A DNA stretch of 64,000 bases from Collimonas sp. PA-H2. GTDB lineage: Bacteria > Pseudomonadota > Gammaproteobacteria > Burkholderiales > Burkholderiaceae_D. The position numbers were made by a program, and so were the translations under genes. Shown one piece after another: positions 49,769 through 59,490 of the stretch. The stretch spans positions 1,550,001 through 1,614,000 of the forward strand of contig NZ_PDBX01000001.1 of assembly GCF_002564105.1 (NCBI RefSeq). Reading direction: 5' to 3'. Under the pieces are notes generated by a model. That model worked only from the letters and a program-made list of their open reading frames with translations. It did no database searches and had not been told where the DNA came from. Positions within the stretch are counted from its first letter, which is position 1; the number at the start of each line of letters is the position of its first letter.

Positions 49769-50466
49769 AGTGTGTGTTTATCTTCGGATTCGAGTTGCAA
49801 CAAGCTACGCAGCAAAGGCAGCGTAATGGGACGTTGCGTCTCCAGCGAGAAGCGGTCCAGTTCGTTCAGCATGGCTGTCAGGGACCGCATATCGCGCCGG
49901 AAATGCGTAATGAGGTAGGGTAACACGCCGCTCGACAAGTGCAGGCCGCGGACTTGTGCCGCATGGGTCAGGGCGGCGATTTTTTCTTCGTCGCTGAGGC
50001 CGTGCAGCTGGTAGATCAGGCCCCAGCCCAGGCGGGTGCGGAAATCTTCGCGCACGCTCAGCTCGGACGGCGGCAGCTGGCCGCTGGTGACCAGCCAGCC
50101 GCCATGCTCGCGGATCTGGTTGAACAAGGCGAAGGCTTCGATCTGGTCGCCGGCCGACAGCTTGTCGCAATCGTCGATCAGATAGCCGGGCACATCCGGA
50201 GAAAAATTGAAAACGTCGCCGTTATACTGGCTGCCGCGGATCAGGCGCGCGCCGGTGCTGCTGGCGAGGGCGCGCAGCACATGGCTTTTGCCGGCGCCGG
50301 CGCCGCCCCACAGGTAGACAAAGCGGTCGCCCGGCGCGGTGAGGTATGCCGCGCTAGGCGCGACCAGACGCTGCAAGAACTGTAAAGCTTCTTGATTTTG
50401 CCCGACCACGAAAGTAGCCAGGGTCTGCGGTTCTTCCGCAGTTATATCCAGCGTGAGCTGCCTCAT
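49765..50466 (-). CDS. hda: DnaA regulatory inactivator Hda
   Basis: A 233-residue AAA+ protein with DnaA-like ATPase domain: RFVYLWGGAGAGKSHVLRAL (Walker A-type), VPGYLIDDCDKLSAGDQIEAFALFNQI (Walker B), SGQLPPSELSVREDFRTRLGWGLIYQLHGLSDEEK (arginine finger region). No DNA-binding domain IV, as in Hda, which binds the beta clamp and stimulates DnaA-ATP hydrolysis. The N-terminal QLTLDI (residues 3-8) is the beta-clamp motif, supporting ATG 50466 as start. Confidence 0.94.
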   Translation of the reverse strand: MRQLTLDITAEEPQTLATFVVGQNQEALQFLQRLVAPSAAYLTAPGDRFVYLWGGAGAGKSHVLRALASSTGARLIRGSQYNGDVFNFSPDVPGYLIDDCDKLSAGDQIEAFALFNQIREHGGWLVTSGQLPPSELSVREDFRTRLGWGLIYQLHGLSDEEKIAALTHAAQVRGLHLSSGVLPYLITHFRRDMRSLTAMLNELDRFSLETQRPITLPLLRSLLQLESEDKHTL

Positions 50467-50540
50467 GACACGAATTTCTTCATTCTTGCTAAGGGGGTCT
50501 CGAACAACCTGAGATTTCCGAGCCGCCTTTAATCTATTAA

Positions 50541-51623
50541 TTAATGTTGATAAAAACTGCTGTTGAGGTAATGTGCCTTCACGTGCTTGACCACCACCGA
50601 CATCACCGCTGAACACGGCAGCGCCAGCAGGATGCCGACGAAGCCGAACAGCTGGCCGAAGGCCATCAGGGCAAAAATCACCACCAGCGGGTGCAAGCCT
50701 ATGCGCTCGCCTACCAGGCGCGGCGTCAAAATGAAACTCTCCAGCACCTGGCCGATGCCGTATACGATGGCGACGGCAATCAAGCCATGCAGGCCGTCGA
50801 ATTGCAGCATCGCCGCAATCAGCGCCAGCACCAGTCCCAGACCGAAGCCGACGTAAGGAATAAATACCAGCAAGCCGGTAATAATGCCAACCGGCAATGC
50901 TACGTCAAAGCCGGCAATCGCCAGCCCGGTCGAATAATAAATCGCCAGAACCAACATTACCAGCAATTGCCCGCGCAAATATTGCGCCAGCAGGCTGTCG
51001 ACCTCCTGCGTCATGCTGGCGGTCTTGCCTTGCCAGCGGCGCGGCACCAGCTTGCCGACCCGGTCGACGATGGAATGCCAGTCTTGCAGCAGATAAAACA
51101 ACACTACCGGCACCAGCAGGATGGTGGCCAGCCAGCCCAGCACCGCGGTGCCGCCGACCTTCACCGAGGCCAGCACCGAAGTCCAGATTTCATCGCCGCT
51201 GGTGGACAGCTGCTTGGTCAGCATCTCCTTGATGCCGGTGCCGTCCAGCCGCACATTGATGCCGAAATCCTGCAGATGCGGGCCGATCAGGCCGTCCAGC
51301 TTGGTCAGGAAGGTCGGAATCTGGTTTTGCAATAAAGGCAACTCCTTGCGTAGTACCGGGATCACGATCAGGATCACGGCCAGGATCGCGAACACCAGCA
51401 GCAAAATCACCACCAGCACCGCCAGCGCGCGCGGAAAGGGAAACTTGCCGATGCGCCGGCGCGACAGCCAGTCGACCCCCGGATTCAGGGCGTAAGCGAG
51501 GATCGCGGAGGCGATGAAAGGGGTCAGGATCGGCCCCAAAGCCACCATCAGCGCCACCAGCAGTAGCGCAATTCCCAGCCACAACGCAGTTTGTTTTTGT
51601 TCGTCAGTAAAAGAAAATGGCAT
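50541..51623 (-). CDS. AI-2E family transporter (PerM-like permease)
   Basis: A 360-residue membrane protein of UPF0118/AI-2E family with about 7-8 hydrophobic segments: two near the N-terminus (about 14-48), one at 66-92 ([25 protein letters not shown]), and a cluster from about 150 to 340 including [49 protein letters not shown] and a terminal [14 protein letters not shown]. Exported or imported substrate is unclear; the family is not only for AI-2. Divergent from purM. Confidence 0.9.
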   Translation of the reverse strand: MPFSFTDEQKQTALWLGIALLLVALMVALGPILTPFIASAILAYALNPGVDWLSRRRIGKFPFPRALAVLVVILLLVFAILAVILIVIPVLRKELPLLQNQIPTFLTKLDGLIGPHLQDFGINVRLDGTGIKEMLTKQLSTSGDEIWTSVLASVKVGGTAVLGWLATILLVPVVLFYLLQDWHSIVDRVGKLVPRRWQGKTASMTQEVDSLLAQYLRGQLLVMLVLAIYYSTGLAIAGFDVALPVGIITGLLVFIPYVGFGLGLVLALIAAMLQFDGLHGLIAVAIVYGIGQVLESFILTPRLVGERIGLHPLVVIFALMAFGQLFGFVGILLALPCSAVMSVVVKHVKAHYLNSSFYQH

Positions 51624-51765
51624 GGAATCGAGAGTTTGGTGGATCGGTTTGATAAAATACCGCTTTTACCGCGCATTTCATCGCATATACAGTGATGTAT
51701 ATATAACAGATGCGAGATGCGCGGCCGAATTCCTCTATTTTACCGCCTCTGCCGCCAATCACATC

Positions 51766-52818
51766 ATGACTTCCACTTCAAACGTTTCCAACGTGCCACT
51801 CTCTTACCGTGACGCCGGTGTCGATATCGACGCTGGCGACGCCCTGGTCGAAGCCATCAAGCCTTTCGCCAAGCGCACCATGCGTGAAGGGGTGATGGGC
51901 GGCATCGGCGGTTTCGGCGCCCTGTTCGAGATCAGCAAGAAATTCAAGGAGCCGGTGCTGGTGTCCGGTACCGACGGCGTCGGCACCAAGCTGAAGCTGG
52001 CTTTCCACCTGAAACGCCATGACACGGTCGGCATCGACCTGGTGGCGATGAGCGTCAACGACATCCTGGTGCAAGGCGCCGAGCCATTGTTCTTCCTCGA
52101 CTACTTCGCTTGCGGCAAGCTGGATGTTCCTAGCGCCACCGATGTCATCAAGGGTATCGCCAAGGGTTGCGAACTGGCGGGCTGCGCCCTGATCGGCGGC
52201 GAAACCGCGGAAATGCCGAGCATGTATCCGGACGGCGAATACGACCTGGCGGGCTTCGCCGTCGGCGCCGTGGAAAAATCCAAGCTGATCGACGGCACCA
52301 AGATAGCTCCGGGCGACGTCGTGCTGGGCCTGGCGTCGTCGGGCGCGCATTCCAACGGCTATTCGCTGGTGCGCAAGATCATCGAAGTCGCCAAGCCGGA
52401 TCTGGACGGCGACTTCCACGGCCGCAAGCTGGCCGACGTGCTGATGGAGCCTACCCGCATCTACGTCAAGCCGCTGCTGGCGCTGATGGAGTCCATGGAA
52501 GTCAAAGGCATGGTGCACATCACCGGCGGCGGCCTGGTGGAAAACATCCCGCGCGTACTGCAAGACAATTTGACCGCTGTCCTGCGCAGCGATGCCTGGA
52601 CCATGCCGCCGCTGTTCATCTGGCTACAGCAGCACGGCCAGGTGGCCGACGCTGAAATGCACCGGGTGTTCAACTGCGGTATCGGCATGACAGTGATTGT
52701 GTCCAAGGAAAACGCCGCTGCGGCAGTAGCGCAACTGACGGCGGCCGGCGAGACCGTCAACATCATCGGTGAAATCCGCGCCCGCGCCGAAGGCGAAGCG
52801 CAAACCATCGTGATCTAA
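51766..52818 (+). CDS. purM: Phosphoribosylformylglycinamidine cyclo-ligase
   Basis: A 350-residue AIR synthetase, step five of purine synthesis. Motifs: [97 protein letters not shown] and [11 protein letters not shown] 51766 ([18 protein letters not shown]) is near the family start; the 5' leader from about 51650 is AT-rich. Divergent from the AI-2E-family gene. Its terminator downstream is interrupted by the mobile element at 52858. Confidence 0.97.
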   Translation: MTSTSNVSNVPLSYRDAGVDIDAGDALVEAIKPFAKRTMREGVMGGIGGFGALFEISKKFKEPVLVSGTDGVGTKLKLAFHLKRHDTVGIDLVAMSVNDILVQGAEPLFFLDYFACGKLDVPSATDVIKGIAKGCELAGCALIGGETAEMPSMYPDGEYDLAGFAVGAVEKSKLIDGTKIAPGDVVLGLASSGAHSNGYSLVRKIIEVAKPDLDGDFHGRKLADVLMEPTRIYVKPLLALMESMEVKGMVHITGGGLVENIPRVLQDNLTAVLRSDAWTMPPLFIWLQQHGQVADAEMHRVFNCGIGMTVIVSKENAAAAVAQLTAAGETVNIIGEIRARAEGEAQTIVI

Positions 52819-52890
52819 GACCCGCATCTGCGAAAAAAAAGAAGACGGCCTGGGCCGTAATGCCGTTCAGTTAGGGCAGAACGACATGGC

Positions 52891-53004
52891 GTAGGGTGGG
52901 CACTCCGTGCCCACGCAGTGCCGTGGAGATTTACGTCCCTGGGCATTCGCACCCGGGCTACGCGCCCCCGTCCTATCCGCGTGGGCACGGAGTGCCCACC
53001 CTAC
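52891..53004. repeat. GC-rich core repeat of the mobile element, copy 2
   Basis: Second copy of the core, GTAGGGTGGGCACTCC at the left and its inverse ending in CCCACCCTAC at the right; the middle differs from copies 1 and 3. Confidence 0.75.
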
Positions 53005-53158
53005 CGATGCTTTGTCGCGAACTCAGTAAGCCCGCAGCGTTTATCGCGCCGAATGCGAACAGCAGCGCCATCAGTTCGACCACACAAGCAGGGGCACAGC
53101 AACCGGCCGGATACAAAATCGCTACGCAATTAATCATTCCTTACTGAAAATCGCTGCC

Positions 53159-53269
53159 GTAGGGTGGGCACTCCGTGCCCACGCAGTATCATGGATATTC
53201 GTGTCCCTGACATTCGTGCCCCGGCTAGCGCCCCGGCCCATCCGCGTGGGCACGGAGTGCCGTCCCTAC
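53159..53269. repeat. GC-rich core repeat of the mobile element, copy 3
   Basis: Third copy of the core. In reverse complement it is almost identical to copy 1 at 5359-5457, with an insertion of about 12 bases (CTAGCGCCCCGG region) and a few substitutions. Confidence 0.8.
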
Positions 53270-53280
53270 GAGTTCCTCAA

Positions 53281-53315
53281 ATAAAAATGCCGTTCAGTCT
53301 TAACTGAACGGCATT
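53281..53315 (-). terminator. Rho-independent terminator inside the element, after carbonic anhydrase
   Basis: A 13-bp perfect stem (53286-53298 with 53303-53315, loop of 4) followed on the minus strand by TTTTTATTT. It is the same hairpin as at 5313-5345, here facing the carbonic anhydrase gene 45 bases away. Confidence 0.85.
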
Positions 53316-53359
53316 ACGGCCTGGGCCGTCTTTTTTATTTCCGGCACAGCCGGAACGCC

Positions 53360-54028
53360 TTAATCTTCGTAGCGTTTCAAACTGGCTGCCATGCCCTTGT
53401 CCAGGTCGGACATGCAGCTGACAGTCACTTCCAGATCCCGCAGCAAGCCGTCACGCACGCCATACACCCAGCTATGGATGGTCAGGGGCTGGCCGCGATC
53501 CCAGGCGTCCTGGACGATCGTGGTGCGGCAGATATTGGCGACCTGCTCCATCGAGTTGAGCTCGCACAGACGGTCGTGGCGCAGGCTTTCCGGCAAGGCT
53601 TCGCCCAGGTAGCGCTCATGCTTCTGATGCACGTCTTCGACATGGCGCAGCCAGTTGTCGGCCAGCCCGACGCGGCGCTTGGTGAGCGCCGCATGGACGC
53701 CGGAACAGCCGTAATGGCCAACCACGAAGACATGCTTGACCTTCAGCACGTCGACCGCGAACTGCAGCACCGACAGGCAGTTCAAATCGCTGTGCGCGAC
53801 CACGTTGGCGATGTTGCGGTGGACGAACAGCTCACCCGGCAACAAGCCCAGCAATTCATTTGCCGGCACCCTGCTGTCGGAACATCCGATCCAGAAATAC
53901 TCCGGCGCCTGCTGCGACGCCAGCTTCTTGAAAAACTCCGGATCGCGGGCGGTGATTGCCGCCGCCCACTCACGGTTTCTCTGGAACAGATCTTCTCGGG
54001 TCAGGGATTGCTTGTTGTTTGCTGTCAT
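53360..54028 (-). CDS. can: Beta-carbonic anhydrase
   Basis: A 222-residue beta-class carbonic anhydrase. Zinc ligands Cys49 (WIGCSDSRVP), His105 and Cys108 (GHYGCSG), with the Asp51-Arg53 dyad, are intact. It interconverts CO2 and bicarbonate in the cytoplasm, supplying bicarbonate to carboxylases such as those of purine and fatty acid synthesis. Convergent with purM across the mobile element. Length and C-terminal HSWVYGVRDGLLRDLEVTV are typical of the E. coli Can type. Confidence 0.97.
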   Translation of the reverse strand: MTANNKQSLTREDLFQRNREWAAAITARDPEFFKKLASQQAPEYFWIGCSDSRVPANELLGLLPGELFVHRNIANVVAHSDLNCLSVLQFAVDVLKVKHVFVVGHYGCSGVHAALTKRRVGLADNWLRHVEDVHQKHERYLGEALPESLRHDRLCELNSMEQVANICRTTIVQDAWDRGQPLTIHSWVYGVRDGLLRDLEVTVSCMSDLDKGMAASLKRYED

Positions 54029-54163
54029 CGTTTTCTATTCAATAAAGTTCCGTCTGCGTGGTATTTTGACAATACCGGCACGACATCCTGGGCCTTATTT
54101 TATAGAAAACTGGCTTGCTCCATCCGCTTTTATCCAATACCCATTATGCGGATGGAGACGCCC

Positions 54164-54301
54164 TAGTGTCATGTCATGCCTATCTGTCGGTATATCGCGC
54201 CGGCCTTGGCCCGTAGCGCTAGGCGTACCGAGGAGGCATAGCGGGGGCGATACGGGTCAAGGACAAGCGAGATGCCGACAGATAGGCATGACACGACACT
54301 A
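54164..54301. repeat. Long inverted-repeat element touching a stop codon
   Basis: 27-bp arms beginning TAGTGTCATGTCATGCC (54164-54190) and ending GGCATGACACGACACTA (54275-54301) pair with one mismatch around an 84-base centre, whose edges also pair partly (ATCGC...CCTTGGCCCGT with ACGGGTCAAGGACAAGCGA). The right end supplies the TAG stop of the chalcone-isomerase-fold gene (54299-54301). No target duplication is evident. It looks like a small mobile or REP-type element that may also act as terminator. Confidence 0.75.
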
Positions 54302-54895
54302 AGCCGGCTGGCCCAGCAACAGGGGTTTCAGGCGGCTGTCGGCCGGCTTGTCGCCGAGCCAGATTTTCAGCAAAGAGTTATAGAAAACCTGGTCGGGCAA
54401 GGTTTCCGACACCGGCTTGCCGTTGAAGTGGATTTGCGTGCCGACGCCGGGGATCCAGTCGGTGGTCAATACGTCGCCCTTTTTCAGCTCAGGGATAGAG
54501 GCGAACAGTTCACCGAATTTCAGCAGCTGGTTGATGATCTTGGCCTTATCTCCCTTATCCACATTGTTCTGGATGCCGCTCATGAAGGCGCGGCTGAAAT
54601 CCTCACTGCTGACATCGCGCAGCATCACCAGCTCGATGCGGCGCGGCCCGCTGGCGGCCATTACGTCCGGCACCGTGGTTTTCTTCTCGGTGAGATACAG
54701 CGCTGCCGTATACACCTTGAAAATGACTTTATAGCGTATCCCGGCGCCGTTCAGCTTCAGGTCCTGGTTGCCGACCTTGGCAGTCTCGTCGATCTTGACG
54801 CCGGCCAGATCCAGCGCAAATGCCGCCTGCGCCAGCATCAGCCCGGACAGTACGCAGGCGCAAGCCGTTGCACGCTTTAATTGAGCAACTATCAT
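54299..54895 (-). CDS. Chalcone isomerase-fold periplasmic protein
   Basis: A 198-residue protein: signal peptide in residues 1-27 (ACVLSGLMLAQAAFA) and a chalcone_3 domain (LDLAGVKIDETAKVGNQDLKLNGAGIRYKVIFKVYTAALYL, RRIELVMLRDVSSEDF, LLKIWLGDKPADSRLKPLLLG). Bacterial members of this fold are not flavonoid enzymes; most have unknown function, perhaps binding lipids or fatty acids in the periplasm. Alone on the minus strand, with its stop codon inside an inverted repeat. Upstream sequence is AT-rich, with an AGGAGGAGAC ribosome site. Confidence 0.9.
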   Translation of the reverse strand: MIVAQLKRATACACVLSGLMLAQAAFALDLAGVKIDETAKVGNQDLKLNGAGIRYKVIFKVYTAALYLTEKKTTVPDVMAASGPRRIELVMLRDVSSEDFSRAFMSGIQNNVDKGDKAKIINQLLKFGELFASIPELKKGDVLTTDWIPGVGTQIHFNGKPVSETLPDQVFYNSLLKIWLGDKPADSRLKPLLLGQPA

Positions 54896-55062
54896 TGTGT
54901 CTCCTCCTATGGTTTGTTGTATATGGAGTTTGTATTGATCGCAAATAAAAGAACGATCGTTTTATTATTACCATATACAGAATAGAGAGCAGCGCAAAAT
55001 TATGCAATAAGGAATTTGTTAATGAGGGCAGTACATGGCGTGCCGCCTGCCGCCGCGCCTAT

Positions 55063-55096
55063 AAAAAAACCGCCAGCCTTGCGGGCTGGCGGTTTT
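55063..55096 (-). terminator. Rho-independent terminator after dnaJ
   Basis: A perfect 13-bp stem, AAAACCGCCAGCC (55066-55078) with GGCTGGCGGTTTT (55084-55096), loop of 5. Read on the minus strand it ends in a run of seven T. It lies about 40 bases after the dnaJ stop and ends the grpE-dnaK-dnaJ transcript. Confidence 0.9.
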
Positions 55097-55134
55097 CAGG
55101 GAGTCAGAATGCTAACTCAAGCTCATTCTCAAGT

Positions 55135-56262
55135 TCACTCAAAGAACTCTTTGACCTTGTCTTTCCAGGATTTGCTCTGCGGGCTGTGCTTGGCGCCGCC
55201 TTCGCTGGTCAGCTGCTCGAATTCCTGCAGCAGCGCTTTCTGGCGGTCGTTCAGCTTGACCGGGGTCTCCACCACGACGTGGCAGAACAAATCGCCGGCA
55301 TAGCCTGAGCGCACGCCCTTGATGCCCTTGCTGCGCAAGCGGAAAGTCTTGCCTGACTGGGTGCCGTCCGGAATCGTAAACGACGCCTTGCCGTTCAGCG
55401 TCGGCACTTCGATTTCGCCACCCAAAGCTGCCTTGGCGAACGAGATCGGCATTTCGCAATGCAGATCGTCGCCTTCGCGCTGGAACACCGCGTGCGGCTT
55501 GATGTGGATTTCCACATACAGGTCGCCGGTCGGGCCGCCGTTCATGCCTGGCTCGCCGTTGCCGGAGGAGCGGATGCGCATACCGTCGTCGATGCCGGAC
55601 GGGATTTTCACTTCCAGCGTCTTGTTGCGCTTGATGCGGCCGGCGCCGGCGCACGATGGGCATGGTTCCGGAATGATCTTGCCGCTGCCGTGGCATTTCG
55701 GGCAAGTCTGCTGGATGCTGAAAAAGCCTTGCTGCATGCGTACCTGGCCGTGGCCGCCGCAGGTCGGGCAGGTAATCGGCTCGGTGCCGGCCTTGGCGCC
55801 GCTGCCGTGGCAAGGTTCACACTCATCCCAGGAAGGTACGCGGATGGTGGTGTCGAAACCGTGCGCAGCCTGTTCCAGCGTGATTTCCAGGTTGTAGCGC
55901 AGATCGGCGCCGCGATACACCTGCGGTCCGCCGCCCCGGCCACCGCGTCCTCCGCCGCCACCAAAAATATCGCCGAAGATGTCGCCAAAGGCATCGGCAA
56001 AACCGCCCGCGCCGCCGCCACCGCCGCCCATGTTGGGATCGACGCCGGCGTGGCCGTAGCGGTCATAGGCATCCCGCTTTTGCGGATCGGACAGCATCTC
56101 GTAGGCTTCTTTCGCCTCTTTGAATTTTTCTTCCGCACCTTTGCTATCCGGATTGCGGTCCGGATGGTGCTTCATTGCGAGCTTGCGATACGCCTTCTTG
56201 ATTTCATCATCAGTAGCGTTTTTCGCAACACCTAATATTTCGTAAAAATCACGCTTCGCCAT
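55135..56262 (-). CDS. dnaJ: Chaperone protein DnaJ
   Basis: A 375-residue type I DnaJ: J domain with HPD ([11 protein letters not shown]) in residues 1-70, Gly-rich linker (about 75-115), four zinc motifs ([32 protein letters not shown]) at about 148-205, and the C-terminal substrate domain. It delivers unfolded proteins to DnaK and triggers ATP hydrolysis. Third gene of the grpE-dnaK-dnaJ cluster, 134 bases after dnaK, with its own terminator. Confidence 0.98.
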   Translation of the reverse strand: MAKRDFYEILGVAKNATDDEIKKAYRKLAMKHHPDRNPDSKGAEEKFKEAKEAYEMLSDPQKRDAYDRYGHAGVDPNMGGGGGGAGGFADAFGDIFGDIFGGGGGRGGRGGGPQVYRGADLRYNLEITLEQAAHGFDTTIRVPSWDECEPCHGSGAKAGTEPITCPTCGGHGQVRMQQGFFSIQQTCPKCHGSGKIIPEPCPSCAGAGRIKRNKTLEVKIPSGIDDGMRIRSSGNGEPGMNGGPTGDLYVEIHIKPHAVFQREGDDLHCEMPISFAKAALGGEIEVPTLNGKASFTIPDGTQSGKTFRLRSKGIKGVRSGYAGDLFCHVVVETPVKLNDRQKALLQEFEQLTSEGGAKHSPQSKSWKDKVKEFFE

Positions 56263-56396
56263 CTTTTTGCACCCTGTTGTTTAAGCGAAAACGCCGAACA
56301 GGGCATCGCGAGCGATGGCATCTGTCCGGCGCGTCTTCGCGATGGTCACAATCCCGATCCAAAAATCAGACTGGCGAGCCATCGCTGACGAAGACC

Positions 56397-58331
<1,935 letters not shown>

Positions 58332-58378
58332 GGTGTATGTCCTTTACTGAATATCTGATGAATGTTTGGATGGTCTGA

Positions 58379-58406
58379 ATATAGGGAGCGAAAGCGCGCT
58401 TTCAAG
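58379..58406 (-). promoter_or_regulatory. Sigma-32 (heat shock) promoter candidate before dnaK
   Basis: On the minus strand CTTGAAA (plus 58400-58406) and CCCTATAT (plus 58379-58386) are 13 bases apart, matching the RpoH consensus CTTGAAA / CCCCATNT with one change in the -10. It lies about 50 bases before dnaK in the grpE-dnaK gap. The palindrome GAAAGCGCGCTTTC overlaps the -35 and could form a hairpin in transcripts from grpE. Confidence 0.65.
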
Positions 58407-58437
58407 CGCTAAACTGCTCGCTCCTGGCGTTTTTTTT

Positions 58438-58986
58438 CTATTTTCCTTGCGCCACGACGACCAGGGCTGGACGCAACAGACGATCGGCAATGGTGTAGCC
58501 CTTTTGCAGCACGGTCACCACGGTATTGGCATCCTGCTCCGCAGGCACGGTCGAGATTGCCTGGTGTTTCATCGGATCCAGCTTCTCGCCGACTTCCGGC
58601 GAGATTTCCAGCAAACGGTTTCTTTCGAAGGCGGACGACAGCTGTTTCAGCGTCATTTCCACGCCTTCCTTGAGCGATTCCAGCGAAGGGGTTTCAATCT
58701 TCAGCGCCATTTCAAGGTGGTCCTTGACCGGCACCAGCGCCTCGGCAAAACCCTCGATCGCAAATTTATGCGCACGAGCAATATCATCCTGGGCCCGGCG
58801 GCGGATGTTTTCCGACTCAGCCTTGGCGCGCAGGAAAGCGTCCTGCATTTCCGCGATCTTGGCTTGCGCCTCGGACAGCTGGACTTCCAGCGCCGACTCG
58901 GGAATCACTGTTGCATCATCGGCAACAGAGTCTTTTTCTGTTTGCGCCGTCTGTACCGGCTCGTTCTGATTTTCCATGTGTTCCAT
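58438..58986 (-). CDS. grpE: Nucleotide exchange factor GrpE
   Basis: A 182-residue GrpE: acidic disordered start, long coiled coil (about 30-75, [37 protein letters not shown]), [21 protein letters not shown], and a beta-sheet end ([19 protein letters not shown]). It releases ADP from DnaK. GGAG lies 8 bases before ATG 58986; a second ATG three codons later is also possible. First gene of the chaperone cluster; a heat-shock promoter lies upstream. Confidence 0.96.
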   Translation of the reverse strand: MEHMENQNEPVQTAQTEKDSVADDATVIPESALEVQLSEAQAKIAEMQDAFLRAKAESENIRRRAQDDIARAHKFAIEGFAEALVPVKDHLEMALKIETPSLESLKEGVEMTLKQLSSAFERNRLLEISPEVGEKLDPMKHQAISTVPAEQDANTVVTVLQKGYTIADRLLRPALVVVAQGK

Positions 58987-59031
58987 TCAAAAATCTCCAA
59001 CAATCAATAACTTACTAACCTATAGCAGCCC

Positions 59032-59060
59032 AAATGAGGCTATGCCCTTACTTTTTCAAG
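59032..59060 (-). promoter_or_regulatory. Sigma-32 (heat shock) promoter candidate before grpE
   Basis: On the minus strand CTTGAAA (plus 59054-59060) and CCTCATTT (plus 59032-59039) are separated by 14 bases, about 45 bases before grpE. This is close to the RpoH consensus, with a full -35 and 7 of 8 at the -10. No CIRCE inverted repeat is seen. Confidence 0.75.
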
Positions 59061-59253
59061 GGTTAAAAAACCGCTTGCATGAGATATCAGGCAAGAGCGC
59101 CGTCAGCAGTGGATTCTGGCAACAAATTGAAACAAAATTTACCAGAACTGGGTTTGCTGCAATGCCACATTGGAGCTATGCTGAAAGCGTGGTTCAAGCA
59201 AGAACAGGCTCTTCAGAAGAGCTGCCTGCCCCACTAACAAAAAGGGGAATATC

Positions 59254-59346
59254 GTGAAACTGCCGTTGATTTCCGCACTTCTGATCGTGTACACCTTGCT
59301 CGCGGCTGGCATGATCAGCTATTCGCAACTGGTTGCGCTGTACTAG
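59254..59346 (+). CDS. Small single-helix membrane peptide (30 residues)
   Basis: A GTG-started frame encoding 30 residues: MKLPLISALL at the start, one hydrophobic helix through IVYTLLAAGMI, and SYSQLVALY at the end. AAAAAGGGGA stands about 6 bases before the start, a good ribosome binding site. It lies alone between grpE (divergent) and hemH (convergent). It could be a small membrane protein of stress or respiratory function; I recognise no family. Conservation in related genomes would decide. Confidence 0.5.
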   Translation: MKLPLISALLIVYTLLAAGMISYSQLVALY

Positions 59347-59490
59347 ATTTTGCATTCCGCCCAAAGCTTCGGGGCGCTTGCAGAATAAATAATATTTTAT
59401 TGCTTCGCTCAGAGTTTGGGCGCTTATTATAATTGCGCCTTGCCGCCGCGGCGCACCGGCACCCTAAATTTCTGCTGCAAACCCGCTGAT

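Larger units (their letters stand above)
52858..53316 (-). mobile_element. MITE-like inverted-repeat element, copy 2 (with duplicated core)
   Basis: A 459-bp non-coding element with ends TAATGCCGTTCAGTTA (52858-52873) and TAACTGAACGGCATTA (53301-53316), perfectly inverted, and a perfect 12-bp target duplication. It matches copy 1 (5312-5489) in the opposite orientation, but carries two GC-rich cores (52891-53004 and 53159-53269) around 154 bases of unrelated sequence (53005-53158). A 54-codon frame inside it, reading minus, is probably chance. No transposase. This accounts for the purM-carbonic anhydrase gap. Confidence 0.8.
52842..53334. terminator. Former bidirectional terminator split by the mobile element
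   Basis: AAGACGGCC-TG-GGCCGTCTT followed by TTTT, with an A tract on the other side, is reconstructed when the element is removed. The left part lies at 52842-52857 and the right part at 53317-53334. The central 12 bp, CGGCCTGGGCCG, are present on both sides (52846-52857 and 53317-53328) with no mismatch. It probably served purM (plus) and carbonic anhydrase (minus). Confidence 0.8.

Noticed and set aside
53005..53130. Small frame (MINCVAILYPAG...) inside the mobile element, minus strand
   Set aside because: About 54 codons, ending in the core repeat; has an AAGGA before it but no similarity to transposases or known peptides.
58987..59253. Search for a CIRCE (HrcA) element before grpE
   Set aside because: No TTAGCACTC-N9-GAGTGCTAA-like repeat is present; sigma-32 motifs explain heat control better.
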